A stretch of 64,000 nt of DNA. Source: Strix aluco (taxonomy: Eukaryota; Chordata; Aves; Strigiformes; Strigidae). How positions within the stretch are numbered: the first letter of the stretch is position 1; each line of letters starts with the position of its first letter. Below, piece after piece: positions 12,901 to 27,900 of the stretch. The DNA lies in NCBI RefSeq assembly GCF_031877795.1, contig NC_133954.1, positions 7,221,256 to 7,285,255 on the forward strand, in the 5' to 3' direction. Both the position numbers and the translations under genes were made by a program. The notes beneath the pieces were generated by a model. That model was not told the origin of the DNA. It did no database searches and saw only the letters and a program-made list of their open reading frames with translations.

Positions 12901-15900
12901 ACAGACAAATGCCTCTTAGAACAAGAGGGTGTTGCAAAAGAAATAGTCTCAAAAATTGATCTTTTTTTTTTTTTTTCTCCACATTTTTTCCACGTTATTG
13001 TTTAAGTGACTCCTTGGGGGCCTGGAACTTTTGTGACCTTTCTCTCGGGGCTGGACACCTTCCATGCAGATGTGAGATTGGTTTGGGTTCACAGCGGAAC
13101 AGCTTTGAGGCACAGGAGCCTCATCACAGCAAGGATGGTCACGCTGGCTTCATGCACACCCATTTGGGATCCAAAGGTTACTGGGACCAGGCAATAAACA
13201 ATCCCCACACCAGTTAAAGACGTATTACCAAGTTTGGAAAGGAGATGGGGAAAGGTGAGGGTGGTCACAGGGCAAGGAAGCCCCAAGCAATGAGATACCA
13301 TGATTCTGTACAAACAAGGGAATAGAAAAGCTGCGTTCAAAGACACAAGAGCTCAGGGAACCATCAGATCTAACCTCTCCACAGCCAAGAGCTCTGCAAG
13401 CTAACTGCTGGGGGTCAGCAGCTGGCAAAGGTCTCCAGGGCACGCTCGTGGCTAGAGAAAAGCCAAAGGATACTCACGTGCTGACAAGTTCCTCAGCACT
13501 GCTGAGAATTAAAGTAACAGAATTTGCCATCCCAAATCAGCTTAGGCCCAGTTCAGCAGCTGCCTCCAAGCAGGGTGGCAATTAGGAGACCAGATTATCC
13601 AGGCACACGACTCCAGCCCATGGCCCGAGCTGCAAGAGCAGCTGGACTCGGGAGATGGGAAATGGTTTTATCTGCATCTCTCTTTTCTGCCCAAAGAAAA
13701 GGGCACCACAAATGTGGCCTCTTCCAGGAACAGGAATGTGCTGTGAGTCGTTTGAGGGAACATACACAAGTGTTTTGCAATGCAGGAATATTAACCCTAG
13801 ATCTTGCATCAGTTGCTACTGACAGAAGTGCAGGGTGGTTTACCAAAGACATCTCATTATTCCCATCCTCCCTGCAAGGGAAACAGAGGTGAAAAGGCTT
13901 GTCACAGAGCAGGCTGGGGACAAACCAGAGTGGAAGCCAGGCTCCCACAGACACCACAACCCGCGTGCTCCCAGCTGCGCTGCTCTCCTTCAGGCAGGGC
14001 TCTCCGGAGCAGCACTTGAGTAGAGAAACCAGAGGAAGCTCCTGAGGGACACCACAGGGATGTAAGAGCAGCAAGGCACCTCTGCCTTCACCTCACCCCA
14101 AACCCGAGCACCTCCATGTCAACCTGCAGCATCTACTAGTGCTATTAGTATCCTCCTTCCTTGATCTTCTTACCTTTCTTACCTTTCTTTTTCACTTTTG
14201 TCTGGCTTATCTGACCAAGTCAAAACCAGCCTTTTGCAGCATCACTGTAGCAGGCCTCCCTGTCCCAGCCTTCTCTTACAGGAGGGTGTTTAAGGGCGAC
14301 CACTGCCCAGGGAGGTGTCAGCACTTCAGATCACCCTTCTCATTCCACACTATGACGCGAAGAGCAGGCTGTCTCTAAATCCACTAACTTTAGCTAGATT
14401 AAAGCTCTGATCAGAGGGGCTTACACAGCATCAGAAAAGGAAGCAACAGTAGTTTTAAAGCTTGCCCTATCTGTTCAGCAGGCTCTTTGTGAATAGAAGG
14501 AAGAGAAGCTTCTTTGGCAGGGATTTACTAGGCTACCTTTGGATTTCTTCCCAACCCCCCGCTAGAGTATCTTGCAGCCGTGCATTTCACAGAGCCGTGA
14601 GATGGTTTCCGGGTGGATAAAATCTTCCTCCACCAAAATCCTGCTCGCTTGGGAAGCCCTTAAGCAGTTGAACATGTAGAGCGGATCAAAGAGAAGGCAG
14701 GAGATCTTATTTACCAGCTAATTCTCTTTGACTCTTCCTATCCCAGGCTCAGCCCAACCCGCTGGAAATCAGAGCATCTTCCCTGCTGCTGCAGGTTTTA
14801 AGGTGGGCTCACGAGCATTCAGGCTTGTACCAGTCATTATTCACTTAATAGAAAATGGTGGAAGCCTAGTACTTCCTCTGCACTGCCTTTCAAAGGCTGC
14901 GCTGCATGCCAAGATGTGGCTGAACTGCTGTGCACGGCAAAGTCCTCGGACAGACTCACGGGTTGCCGGGAGGAGCTGCTGCCCCAGCCTGCCTGCTGCC
15001 ACCAAAGAGCAGCAGGGAAGGCAACACGAGTCAGTGTGTTCTTAGCTGTTACCTTCCAGCAACAGCAGAAAAGTCATGTTTATGTGTGCCTGGGTGGGGA
15101 GAGGGAAAAGAGGAAAGAAAAGCTCCCAAAAACGCTGCTGGAGTCTTAATGAATTAGGACAGTTGACGGCACAACAGCGTTCTGCCCCATCAAAAGTCTC
15201 CTTTACTTTGGCTGGCAAATTACATCACGAGGAAGAAGAAGGTGCTTTCCCGAGAGATTGTGCTGCCTGAAGAAAGAAAATCAGACATCCATCCCCACTA
15301 ACTGACGGCTGCCACACTCCTCTCTGTCACTCACGTGGAATGATTATAAAGGATGTTCCCATGATAAGCAGCTGAGGAAGGTCCCTTTCACACAGCAGTC
15401 AGTGGTAAAAGGAGCCTGGCAGGGCTCATCTGGTCTGTGAACACTTGCAATCTACCACAAGCAGGACTATTAGCGTGGCCAGCAGTTTCTCATGGTTATC
15501 ACAATTTTCTTCATTAATATGAGGTCAGAAACAAACTGACAGGACTTATTTCATGCTCCAGTGGGTACCACAACACATCCCAGGGCAGGGAAAGGCCGAC
15601 AGACACAGAATCACCCCCATTTCCCTGAACACAGCCAATTTGGGAGGACGCTGAGCACCATCACACCCTTCTTGGGTTCTTGGCCAGAGCTTCTAAAAGG
15701 CAATCCAGACAATTGAAGAGCTGAGAAATACCCCAAAACTTGCTCTTCATCAGCCAGCCAGACACCAAACACCCTCAAACAAACAGGAGGGTGAAAATAC
15801 CCACGCTGGCTGACGAGACAGTGTGGAGCTGAGCTCTCAGCCGGGTGCTCCCTCCACCTAGCAGGCGTGCAACTGATCAACCGAAGAGCCAGATAAAGGT

Positions 15901-18900
15901 GTTTCTAGCAGGTTAGTGAACAGCGACTCCTTGAAAGCAGCTCTGCTGTTCATCTTCACGCAAGCTCTCCAGCACCGTCTCCATTTTACAACCTACTGCT
16001 TTGCAGCAGAGCCGTGTGCTGTAGGACCCAGCAGAGACGACTGCCAGCACGAGAACCAAAGCTCTGCTATTTCCTTTCTCCGCAGGCTTTTGTAGTGGCA
16101 CACGTACAGCAGCATCCATTTGGTGCACCAGAGCCACGGGCTAGAGAAATGTCGGAAACCTGGTTTGAACATGGGATCAAATACAAGCCCTGAACCATCT
16201 GCAGAGCGCACACACCATCGGTAAGCTCTGCACTGAAGAGTTTAAGCTCGATGGTCTGCATTTAAGTGCAAAAATTGCAGAGTCCACTGCAAGGAGAGAA
16301 ACCTGCTGCAATACTCAGCCACCTTCCTGCCAGCCCCATGAATCTTTTCTTTCTTTGCTGCAGGAGAAAACAGCCACCTTTGCTGCGGTGCACAGAGCCA
16401 GGGCCCCCAGGGACACGCAGGCAGGATTAAGCCTTCCTGTGCTGGGAAGGGCCACATCCTGCACTTTCCAGGAGCTGCTCTAGGCAGCTGGCCTCAGTGC
16501 AAGCAGTGAGCAGGCTGCACACCAGCTTCCTTCCCCTACCTCTCTGTGTGCAAAGGCAGATGAGGCTGCTGCGGTTGGTGCTAGGCTCGAATGATGCTGA
16601 CACTGAGAACACACCAACATGCAACCAGAAACCTCATAAATTAAGAGAATTTTATGAAGAAAATTTCATTTACACCTGTAAATGGACTTGAAGAACTGGA
16701 TACTTGCTATCACCTTCCACCTCAACCAAGATGGCAACGTGTACAGCACCCCAGGAAGGGCCCAAAATACACAGCGAAAAAAAGTAGATACCTTGGCCTC
16801 AGAGCAGCAATGTTTTGATCATGGAAAGATCCAAAGAGCAAGGCCCCTACCTCAAAACTGGGCAGAGCAAGGCTGAAATTCAACAAGCCAGGCTCAGATC
16901 ACACTGCTTGGTCCTTACTCCCCTACACCATCAGCACTGCTCCAACAGCCCACGGGGAGGTGGTTCAAGGCACTAAACCAGCAGAAGCTGAACCCCTCAC
17001 AAGCAGAAGTTGTGTGTGACAGTAGTGCTATGGGTCATCTCACTCCGGCTTTGGAGCACCAGCGTAGCAGAGGGGTAAGGCATGGGAGGCCAGCACCAGG
17101 CCAGCACCAGCTGCCATCCAGCTACACCTTGAGCCCCTCCAGGTTTTGCCTCCGGCTTGAAAAAGACGCTGTCAAGACACACGGCATGTGTTTATTGCTT
17201 ACTTTGATCTCAGCTGCTCCTCTTTCTTTGATTTCACAGTGCTGACAACATTTGCTGCACCCTGACAGAACAGCCTATGCAGAAGTTCTGTGGCAGCATT
17301 GAATATTCACAGTAATGAAGATATTAAATATAAAAGATTCTTCATGCCACAGCTTTAGCCTACAAAGGCAAGCGATCCTAGTTAAGAGTGGATGTGGCAG
17401 AACCAGGAAAGTGCTGTGGACACTGATAATTGCAAGAGATTTTCTCAGGGCAAGGAGAACATTCACAGTATCTTCTTGGATTGGGCCTTCATTTCTTAAG
17501 TTATTTTGAGCTGTTTCAACACATGGATAGAAATTAAAACGATGACAACAGCACCATCTGCTCCAGCTAGTGCCACACCACCATGGCTGGCATCGCTCTT
17601 GCAGCGACAGAAAGCCTGTCCTAGGGAAGAAGCCAAGTCAGGTGAGTTTTCCCAGGGAACACTATTTTACTCCTACAGGATCCAAGTCTGCAGAGCTCCT
17701 GGCTGCAAAGATTGAAGATGCAGAAGCAGTCTAAAGCGCGGTACAGCGGAGAGGCTTCCAGTAGTGCCACAAGGAACAGGCAGGGAACGGAGAGGGTGTG
17801 CAGGCAGTCGGGCTGAGCAGCGATGCTCACTGCCCTCCGCAGTGGCCAGAAGCCCAGGGTAAGCACCTCAAGCACACACGTGCAGTAACAGGCATTGCCA
17901 GCTTGCCTGAAAAACCCCAGTTTACCACTGCAGTGGCCACACAGGTCTCTACGCACTCTGGTGACAAACCACCACCGCGTGGTTTGCCCACAGTGCTTAT
18001 TTCACCAAGCCATTACTTTTAGCCACTTGATACCCACACTGGGCACCAAATACCCTTTGGCGCCACAGCGTCCAGTTCCAGCATCCCAAAGATGACTGAC
18101 GGCACTGGAACGCAGCAGGATGCCTTATCAGGACAGTCTCTCTATAAATACAGGGGAAGGAAAGAGTCATTCGTTCCTGACACACTGGTTTCTTAGCCAA
18201 GAAACAAACACAGCAGATCTCACAAGCTGTGAAGGCTTTAGCAGGACTTGTCCTCACCCCAGCAGTCACTACGCAACCAGACAGGGCTTGTAGAAGGCAA
18301 TTTTAGCCTCTGGCTCGCTTTTCTGCATTATTTTTGCTTTTCATGACTAAGAGACACTTCAGATGAGGTCAAAAGTCAGAGTGTGTTTCCTGAATGTCTT
18401 TTTTTAAGGCCAAAAGACACAAACAATAGGACATTCATCAAGCATTTCTGCTACACTTACATCTCCCTTGTCACATTATTGCACAACAGCAGAAAACACA
18501 CTGTTCCCTTAAAATGTTCACAACAGTATTTATTAAAAACTAAAAGCAGCACTTTTTTATTAAATCTGTATCAGAAGGGGCGGTAAGAAGATAAATGCGG
18601 GAAAAAAATCCTAATCTGGAGGAGCTCAAGAAAAAAAATAAAAAACAACACATGAGCAGGAGAGCACAGCCCAGGGATGAGTGCACCATTCAACTCCTGA
18701 CAGGAAGGACTGGGACATGCCAACCAAGCTGGGGAGCGATGGGGAAACGGGTGGGCAGCCCAGCAGGCTGCCACCTCACCGAGAACTGGGAAGCTGTGGC
18801 CCCAGTCCCAGGGAGCGGCTGATCGGACTGCGCAGGGGCTGCCACTGCTCAGCCAAGGGTGCTGGTGCCTGTTTTAGCTCCCAGTTTCACACACCATGTC

Positions 18901-21900
18901 ACAAACGGCAAGTGAGAGGTGCGGTGGGAGACGGTAGTGTCTCCTGATACCCAGCACAAGTTAACAGAATTTGAGAGCCAGAGATCTTGTTTCTAAAACA
19001 GTAAAAACCCAACAGAAGCTCCATTTGTACCTTTATTTTTCATAACGAGGGAGCACAGTTTGAACCATGCTGAGGGACAAGACAAACAAGGATTTTTAAG
19101 TAAGGATAAACAGCAAATAAAAACCTTTATACACAAAACACATCCCTACTGAGCACTCGGATGTCTCTCTCCAGCTGGTCTTCGCCCAGTTTGGGTCACT
19201 CGGGATGACAATCAGGTAGCAATCTGTCTTGCCTTGATTCTAGTTTTATCGAGCCAATGAGCAGATTTGCAACAAAAGCAGATGCAGGCAGCGTGAATAG
19301 TGACAATCCACACGGGAACCCAGGCCATAAATTCAGCCAAAGATTTGTAAAACCATTATTTCCCCTCCCAACCCAAAGGCTAAAGGAGGAGCAAGTTTAA
19401 AAAAAAAAAAAAATTAAATCAGAATCCATGAGCATTTCATCCTCCCCAGGAATCAGGCGGAAGCCCAGCTGGTGCCATCTTCCTTTCCACAAGGATGAAG
19501 AGTAGAAATTGTCCATATTTAAGACTGCCCCAAGTCTAGGAATTCAGGCTCAATCTTCCCCAGTACATTTGTTAAAAATAAATGAGGTGCAATCAGTCTC
19601 CTCAGGGATTTTGTCCCCTTTCAGCTCTAAATGCAGCTCTGCTGTCACACATATGATATGTATAAAAGGACAGCCTGCTTCAGAGCCTTACTTCTTGCTT
19701 AAAATAATATTGCTCCTGGTCTCGGGTTACGAGAGATCCATTCACGTTCGGTAAGGGCACAGGCTCTCTCTAAATCACTAATACAAAAGCTGGAATAAAC
19801 AGGGTTGCTGGTATTTCAGTAGTGCTTCTTTTTATTGCAGTGCATGAATAGACAGACTATTTGGAGAGGCTCTGACCACACCTAGAGCCACAGCGCTTTG
19901 TCATTCCGTTCCGAGGGAGGCAGAGAGCAGCCGGTGGGAGACGCTGGCTTCTGTTCTCACACTGACATGAGGCAGCAAAGCAAATCCCACCGCAGCCCCA
20001 CACCTTTACCCACCTTACAGAACTGCCCGTTTTCAGAGATGGGAAGCGTTCAGAGCACTTCTCTCTCTGCAGACTACAGGACTTCAGTACCTAGTGATCC
20101 TTTCTCAGTTCCAAAACCCGTTTTACATACCCTGATCCCCCTTCAGCATCACTCAGGTATGCCCAGCTCCCTCTTGCTAACGAGGACTTTCTAGTATTTC
20201 ACCCAGGCCATTTCAAGCTATTTTGCCACGAGCACTGGTAAGGTGCTTTTTATCTGCACACAAACACTGCTACAACCACAGTACAGGATTCTCCACTTAA
20301 GAACTTAAGCACCAAGAGGCTGTGGATGTTGATAGAGCAAACAAACCCATGGAGTCAAAAACCCCTCCATAAGGGGAGTACCTGAGCAACAGTAACTAAT
20401 GAAATACGCTTTGGAGCTGAGCACGGACCTCAGACAGCCGTGACAATAAACCCTATTATTAGACACAATAAAAGCAGTGACATATTTGAGAGATTAAGCA
20501 TTAATAAGTGCCTTCACATTAAACAGCATTCATTACTCTCTTCCTCTCTCGCCTGGAGGAACCTGGGGGGAAGGGAGGAGCTGGCAAGGTAATTCAGCTA
20601 ACACTAAAATAGGAGAAAGGCAAAACTCACACAAAGTAGGCTACGAAGCCAAAAAATAAGGATGCACTGATGACAGCTCAGCAGTGCTGCAAATGAGAGA
20701 TTCCCAGTGCTGGAAGCCTAGTACATGTGCAGGGAGCTGGGCTCCATCTTGCTCTCGGCAAGTCCAGTTGCCAAGCTCTGGCCAAAGGCAAGGGCCAGGC
20801 AAGCACCGGCTGCCTCAGTGAAGAGGCTCCCAGGAGCCCTGCAGAAGAACGTGGATCTGCTGGGCAAGATTTAGAATGGAAGGGAAAGAGGTCAGGAACA
20901 GGGAAGTTTGATGAGAAAGGAAAGGAGGCAGGACAGCACGGCCACGTGTGCACACGGTGCTTGGATCTGGCCCAAGATGCACACACTGCTCGGGTAGACT
21001 CCTTTCTCCAGCTCACAGTTGCCCTTTTTGCAGATCGTTTGTCCACCCCTGCAACCCCTGCGAGTTTCCTCTTCGCAAGCCTCAGAGTCCCTCCCTCTGT
21101 CGCAGGGCAGGTCCAATACCCTCATTTTAGTCCCATCCTTTCTGAATCTGTTCCATTTACCAATGGGCAGTGACTACAAGCAACACTGCAGCTCAAGCAA
21201 TAGATCTTTAGCTGGACTTTTTACCTGCTTTCCTTTTTGCCCCCAACAGCAACATTTATTATTTCTGCTTATATATGCCTGCCAGGCTCTCCATTATTAC
21301 ACCAGAAGATGCCAAGGGAAAAGCATGTAGTTTTCTGTCCAATTTGGAGATGTCCATTGTTAAAAGCTACTTCTACAAACCCCTCCAGCTAGCTCCAGGG
21401 CAGCAGCATTTGTCATGCTGATGAGGCAGCAGGTAAAACCACATATAAAGAAGTAACTTCAGAGGGCAGAATTTGCTTAGGGTAAAGTCTGCCCTTGAAT
21501 TCAGAGTAAGTGGGAGCTAAAAATGAACCACAAGCGGCAATTCTGACTTCAGACGAAATCCCAGCTTTGGGCTCACTAACACCTGATGTGACACCACAAG
21601 CTACAGCTACCAGCAGAGAGCACGTGAAGCTCCACTTCTGTAGCACAACCACACAAGCTCCATCACAGGTCTTGCCTTAAACCACAAAGGTAATTCAGTC
21701 CCAGTAACTTCTTACCCCATCACATCCAGCATCTGCAGTGGGAGGGTAATAAAATACTCAGCACCTGCATGGAGCTAGTCAGCACTTCATACGAGGTGGG
21801 TCAGCATTAGCGAAGGAACATGAGCCACATTGACAAATCTTAGGTTTCCTTTACTTCTGACCATACCAAAGGGAAGTACACTCTCAGATAAAAGTTGCAT

Positions 21901-24900
21901 TTTTATCCAGAGACTCCTCTTGCCAGCCTGCACTGACACACAACCCTGAGAGTTCACAAAAGGCTAGAAGCTACAAACCAACCTCCGGGAAGCTCATCCT
22001 GCTGGATCATCCCTTCTCTTGGGACGGTCTCTCCCAGCACACCCCTTCTGTCATCGCTGTGTCCTCAACCTAACCCCACAATGAACACACTCACCTTGAG
22101 CCCTGCAAGCCAGGACAGGAACATTTTATCACCTATAAGCCCAGTGCAAGCAAGTTTTCAGCCCAGACACACAGTTCCGACACTGTCATGCAGAAATGCT
22201 GTTGGTCACCACTCCTAAAGCCCCCCACTCCCACACCTCTGGCCATTGAGGTCCAACAGCCCCTTCCCAGGACAGGGATGAGATAGCATGCACATATCCC
22301 CTCAGCCAGCTTTACTCCATTTCTTTGGCCCTCTTCTTGTCCCCATTCCACTCGCATCTTGCTGCACCTCAGCCTGATGAGAGCTCACACGATCCCTGTG
22401 CTCACCACCTACCGCTGGTGAATAATCCCCTCCACCCTCTGTCAAAGACTCGCCCCGCTACCTGGACATATAAAGCCACAGTAGCCAGCCAAAAAAAAAA
22501 ACCACTGCTTGCCCATCAGTTTGCCTCTCATCTTGACTGTGACAGACTGCTCTGACCTCAACTCAACTGAGAACGTGCACAGCTGGCCAGATGTGTTCCC
22601 TGCACCAGGAAGCTCACATGAAGTGACATTTGAGAGAAAGAAGGAGCAGAAATGCTTCCGAGCAAGACAGACACACACCTTTGTGGTACAACCAAGCCAG
22701 CGCACCCAGGATCTAAGTCGACCTTTGATCAAATAAAAGATTAAATGCTTCTTAGGCAGGGAAGTATTTCACCACTCTGAACATCCCCCTACTTCTCCAG
22801 TTTCAACTTCAAAAGGGCATCCCAGCAAACACTTCTTTCCAATGTATGGGAGACAGTTGATTTATCTCTAAAACAGATCTCCAGGCCAGCACACACATGC
22901 ACGTTGCTGAGCCGGACGTGTTCAAAGATCATGGGAGAGGCTTCTTTAGATTTTTTGAGCCATTTACAAACACATCAAGGAATTTCATTCTGCAGCAAGT
23001 GACTTGACACACTGAAGAAATCCATCTGAAATTACATCAGGCACTTCCAGGCAGACAGCCTGGGATGGGAGCTGATGGGGAGCCACAAAGTGAAACGCTG
23101 ACAAGTGCCAGAAAGCCCGGCAACTCTGTACCACAGGACGTTCAAAGTCACACACACACTATTCAAAACCATGAACATGAGTAGTTTCACCACCTTTCTT
23201 GTAAGTGCTTAAGTTTTTCCATCAAGAACAGAGGTTAATACGGCCTTTCTTCCTATGGACTTGTATAACCTGTCTCTTCAGACTGCACATCATTCCGCAA
23301 TAACCCCCATCAGCCTTCATCCTTCCCATGGGCCTTAGAGCATCAGCACAGGCAGCCAAGCCACAGCTCCTGTGGAGCACACACACACTGCCCAGCCAAA
23401 CAGGACAGGTCCGGGACAAAATCCACCCACCTTCCCAGGGCACTAATGGTGCAATCCCACTAACCACTCTGAAGCAATTCAAGAGTCTAGAGGGAGGGCA
23501 CAGACACAAAGATGGACAGACAGTGATACCGGATCTGCTCTAGGAAGAGAGGTCAGGGCAGGTACAGCGGGGAGGCTGCAAAGATGGAAATAATTAGCCC
23601 AACTGCAGCGATAATCCTTTTAGCTTAACAGAAGGTATCCCCTGGCGCTTCCCTTTCCTTGGATATTTAAAGAAAAGAAACTAAAACCAGGAGCCACGCC
23701 ACATGTAATGACTGCCTTTACTAATCGGACTGCTTGGAAGGGAAAGGGAAAAATCAGTGGATTGATTTCCGAGGAGCACGAAGGGCTCATTAGACTTGCA
23801 AAGAAAATCCACTCAAGTCTAAAGGCACAGATACAACTCCTCCAGGCTCCAGCGTAAACTGCATATGCTTTCCACAGGCACTTTAAAAACCAGCCTACAA
23901 CCGGCAGATTTCAGTGCGAAACAAAGCTCCAACTCGCAGATGGAGGAGATCCATCCTGCTGCAAAGAAGATCCAGAGATTTGGTTCAGTCCCTCACAGCA
24001 GAGCTGTGCCCACCTTAAAAACCTCACAAGGGGTTGCCTAAAGGGCCACAAGTCTCTGCTATATCCACCACATCCTGGGGTGATCTGCAAAAACAGCGTG
24101 GGATTGAGGTCTGTTCACGCTAAAAAGGCAGGCGGGAGCAACGCTGCACAGAGCAGACACTCCACCACTTGTGCTTCTCCAAGAAGGAGCAGCGATTCGA
24201 ACCGAGGGCTGCACCTCCGGCCAGGTTGAGCCAGCCCAGTGCTCTGCAAAGTTTCGGCAGGGCTGCCTGCCACCACACAGCCCACTGACCTCTGCCCAGG
24301 ATCGCTCACCCCAATTCTCTTCCCAGGACTGGTTTGAGATGAGTGGGAATATCTCTGCACTGCTCCACTGCAAGGATTAGCAATCCAGCTCAAATTACTG
24401 CTGTAATTACCTCCTTTCTTTTCTGTCTCCACAGGCAGGCAGAGCCGTGCCGGCAACCCATGCCTTACAGCACTGCCTACTTTATTGATGAGCACCCCCA
24501 ACTGCAAGGATATGCCCTCGGGGTGCGCCCCAGACACCATGCCAGCCCACCTCTGGAGTCTAACCACCACAGTTAAGTGAGCAAAGCTCCTGCAGTAGAA
24601 AGCAGAGATTACACTGGATGGACAGAAAAACCTAGAAAGCCAGCCCAGCTCCGATGTGACTGCAGCACTAGCGAGAGATCCCCTGAGAGCTGCCGTCCCT
24701 CTACCAAGACATCAGGTGGTGCTTCCCAGAACAGAGGCTGGGAATAGCCAAGATGCTGAGCCCAGGGTTCCCCCTCCACCTGGCTACAGGGCAGGGAAAC
24801 AATCATCTCTGATACTGTTTTAAGAGTCTCAGCTGTTCTAACACAGCTAGAGGGGTCCATTTTGCTTTTGCAAGGAAGGGCTCACAGGGCTTTTTCACAA

Positions 24901-27900
24901 ACTACACAGGCCTGTAGAGCAAGCCACATACCCAGAAAGCACAACACATGACCCTGTTGTTCAGGGGCTGGTTGATTTACCTGTGTGTAGAGCCACAACC
25001 CTTCTAGACCCACACCATGTTCCAGCAGCTCCAGAGACAGCCCTGACACACACACACGCACGCTCAGCATCACCCGGATGAAGGACCCACAAGTCTGTCC
25101 TGAGTCAAGGGCACTTCACAATGAGCTTCCAACTCTCAGAGTCCAGCCCCACACCTACATACAGCCAGCACACGGAAACAATTACCCAACCTACTAGCCG
25201 ACTGACCTCATCAACCAGCAGGCTAAGCAGACTGAGAAATACTGGGAACTGGGTGGAAGCCATCACCCTGATTCTTTCTTGACCAATTCATCAAGTGTCA
25301 GAGCATCGCTACAGCTAAATTAGCAGCACTCCCTCAAAAGATGCAGAGAAACCACGCAGACTCATCAGCACACTGGGCCGGCAAAAGAAGCTTATTCTGC
25401 TCAAGACAAACTCAAATCTACAGCTTTCTTCCAGCTTTTGAATAACGTTCCTATCGGGGGAAAAAAGGGAACGGCCACCCTCAGCACTTCCCCTCAGACA
25501 CCACTTCATGATCCAATTTTCAACGCTTCGCAAACCAAAAGGGATTTGTCTGGAAGTCTGGACGTGGACACACCCCAGCACCGGCATCTCGAAAGGCAAC
25601 GCCAAACGCCCGTACAGGAGCACACAGACACTCTGACAGGCAAAGCGGTTACAGTTGTGCTGCGGTAAGTGTCAGGACAATTTGTTATTCCCATGCTGAT
25701 GGACAGAGGCTTTCAGAAGAAACGGCAAAGACACCATCTCAAAAGCATTTTCAGCGTGGCCTTCCCCAGCCACTTCTAATAGACCCATGACGCTGCAAAG
25801 CCCAACTTCCAAATGAGGATATAAATGTCATCAAGGAGCAATTTGCTCTACTCCCCGCTACTACACAGTAAAACCTGCTCAGCTAAGCCCCAGCAAATAT
25901 GCAAGGAGCAAGGTGGTACCCAAGCACTTCCAAATCCCATGGCTGGCAAAACCCTGAAACAAGACAATGATGCAACACAGATCAGCAAGCATGCAATGAA
26001 GTACACCGTTCTTCAAAATAAAGCAGAGGAACACAAAAGGCAGAAGATTAAGACACCCACCTTCCTGGCATGCTACAAGTGTCCCTGACTAGACACACCA
26101 GGCTCAGCCTCAAGGTGGAAAGACCAGTTGCAGTGCCATATTTCCCTCATTTTTATCCCATGAGGGCTGCTCTCCTTCCCCATGGCTTTCAGGAAGGAAA
26201 TGAGAAAGCTGCAGTACTACTTGTTCGGGACAGATAAAGACGTTTACTTGGTCCATTTGGGTCTTGCTGAAACTGCAGTTTAAGAACAGAAGGAACAGGA
26301 CAGTTCAAATGAAATGCCTTGGGAAGAGAGAGGCTGGAAGCAGAAGGCAGCAAGGTGACCCAGAGGAACTGATGCAGGGTGAGGAAGCCTAAATCAGAAG
26401 CCTGACCTGTCAATAGTTAACACAGTACTTGAAAAGGGCAAGTAATGAGGGAGGGAGAGACACAAGACCCATACTTGTGCACTTGTCACCTGCATCTCGT
26501 CACCTGAAGGGACTGGCCCCATCTCCTCTCCATGGGAGCTCCCGCCAGGGCACACAGAGGTCCCATCAATTCTGTCCTCATCTCAACTAATCTCAGCTGA
26601 TGAAGGATAAATGTATCTTATCTGTGATGCCACCTGCCCCTTCCAGAGTAGCTAACAGCCTTGCTCTCCCAGGCAGAGCCCACAACATCTTGATGTGTCT
26701 CATGTTCACGTCAGATGGGACCTTTGCAACAAGTTCACCTGAAAGCTGCAGATCAGCAGCAAGCTGTTCCAGAGCAGCGCTGAACAAGTGATCCTCTTTG
26801 AGAGAGAAACAGTCTTCATTTAAAGGCTTCAAGCGACGACAACCATGCTTCACCCTTTCACTCATTAGAGCAGACAGAGCTGGTTTAGTTCAAGTTTCTC
26901 AAGCGTCAACTTCTGGCCATCTTGCTGTGCAAGATGAAGACAGACCCAGTACTGGACACCTCCATGCACACAGTAATGGCCTCATAACCTTTTAAACCAA
27001 ACAGACCTCACCAGGTGCTTCATTTTACACGCTACGTGTTCAAGACTCAACTGTCCTAAAATCCTCTCATGCTGCAAATCATCCTTACGGAGGATGCAGA
27101 CCCAAGCAACCAACCTGTGGCATCACATTTGCCCAGAGCACAAAAGCTGGGTCTCAAAAAACAAACCCTACCTGCATCTTAATTCCAAAGCCCTGAACGC
27201 AAGCCTTCATTTCCAAGGGCATTCAGCAGCACGACGTACCTCTGCTAACACTGGGGGATGGCACAGGGAAGTATGCCACAGCCATAGACCTCCTTCCAAA
27301 CACCATTACTCTGTCTAGAGCAAGAATGAGAAAATGCAATAGTTTCATCAGGTGTGAATTATCTGCCTGGAAAACCTTTATGCACTACAGGTAAGTCAGC
27401 CAGCACCTTGCTTTTCTCCTTAAATTACACATCTTGGGGTAAAAATCAAGCGTTTTGCATATCAGGAGGGAACAAAGTGTAGCTGGGTTAGACTATTTCT
27501 CATTTCTAGAGAGAATGAGATTTTGATTTGCCTTCTCTCAAGAGCATCCTGTAAATGCCCAACTGAGACCTGTTTTGACTGATCACCTTGAGAAAAAAAA
27601 TGGAAAAAATTGAACTGCACAAGGAAAACCATCAAATACTCCAAATCTGAGGTACTGGCAGCAAAGGCAAACACCCTTCACTGGATGCAAGAGGGCAGCC
27701 ATTGCTCGACAGAACAAATTAATGATTCTCGGTAGTGAATTTTGTTCCACTCATTCAGACACACATTAGACATCTGCCCAGATCCACGCAGATAAGCACA
27801 GGGCAGCTCAGGAATACGCTGCATACAAATTGCTGAAGTGACAGCTTAGCTCATCTCAGCTGCTCGTTCCAGCAAACCCGTTTCTAAGCAAGACCAGCCT

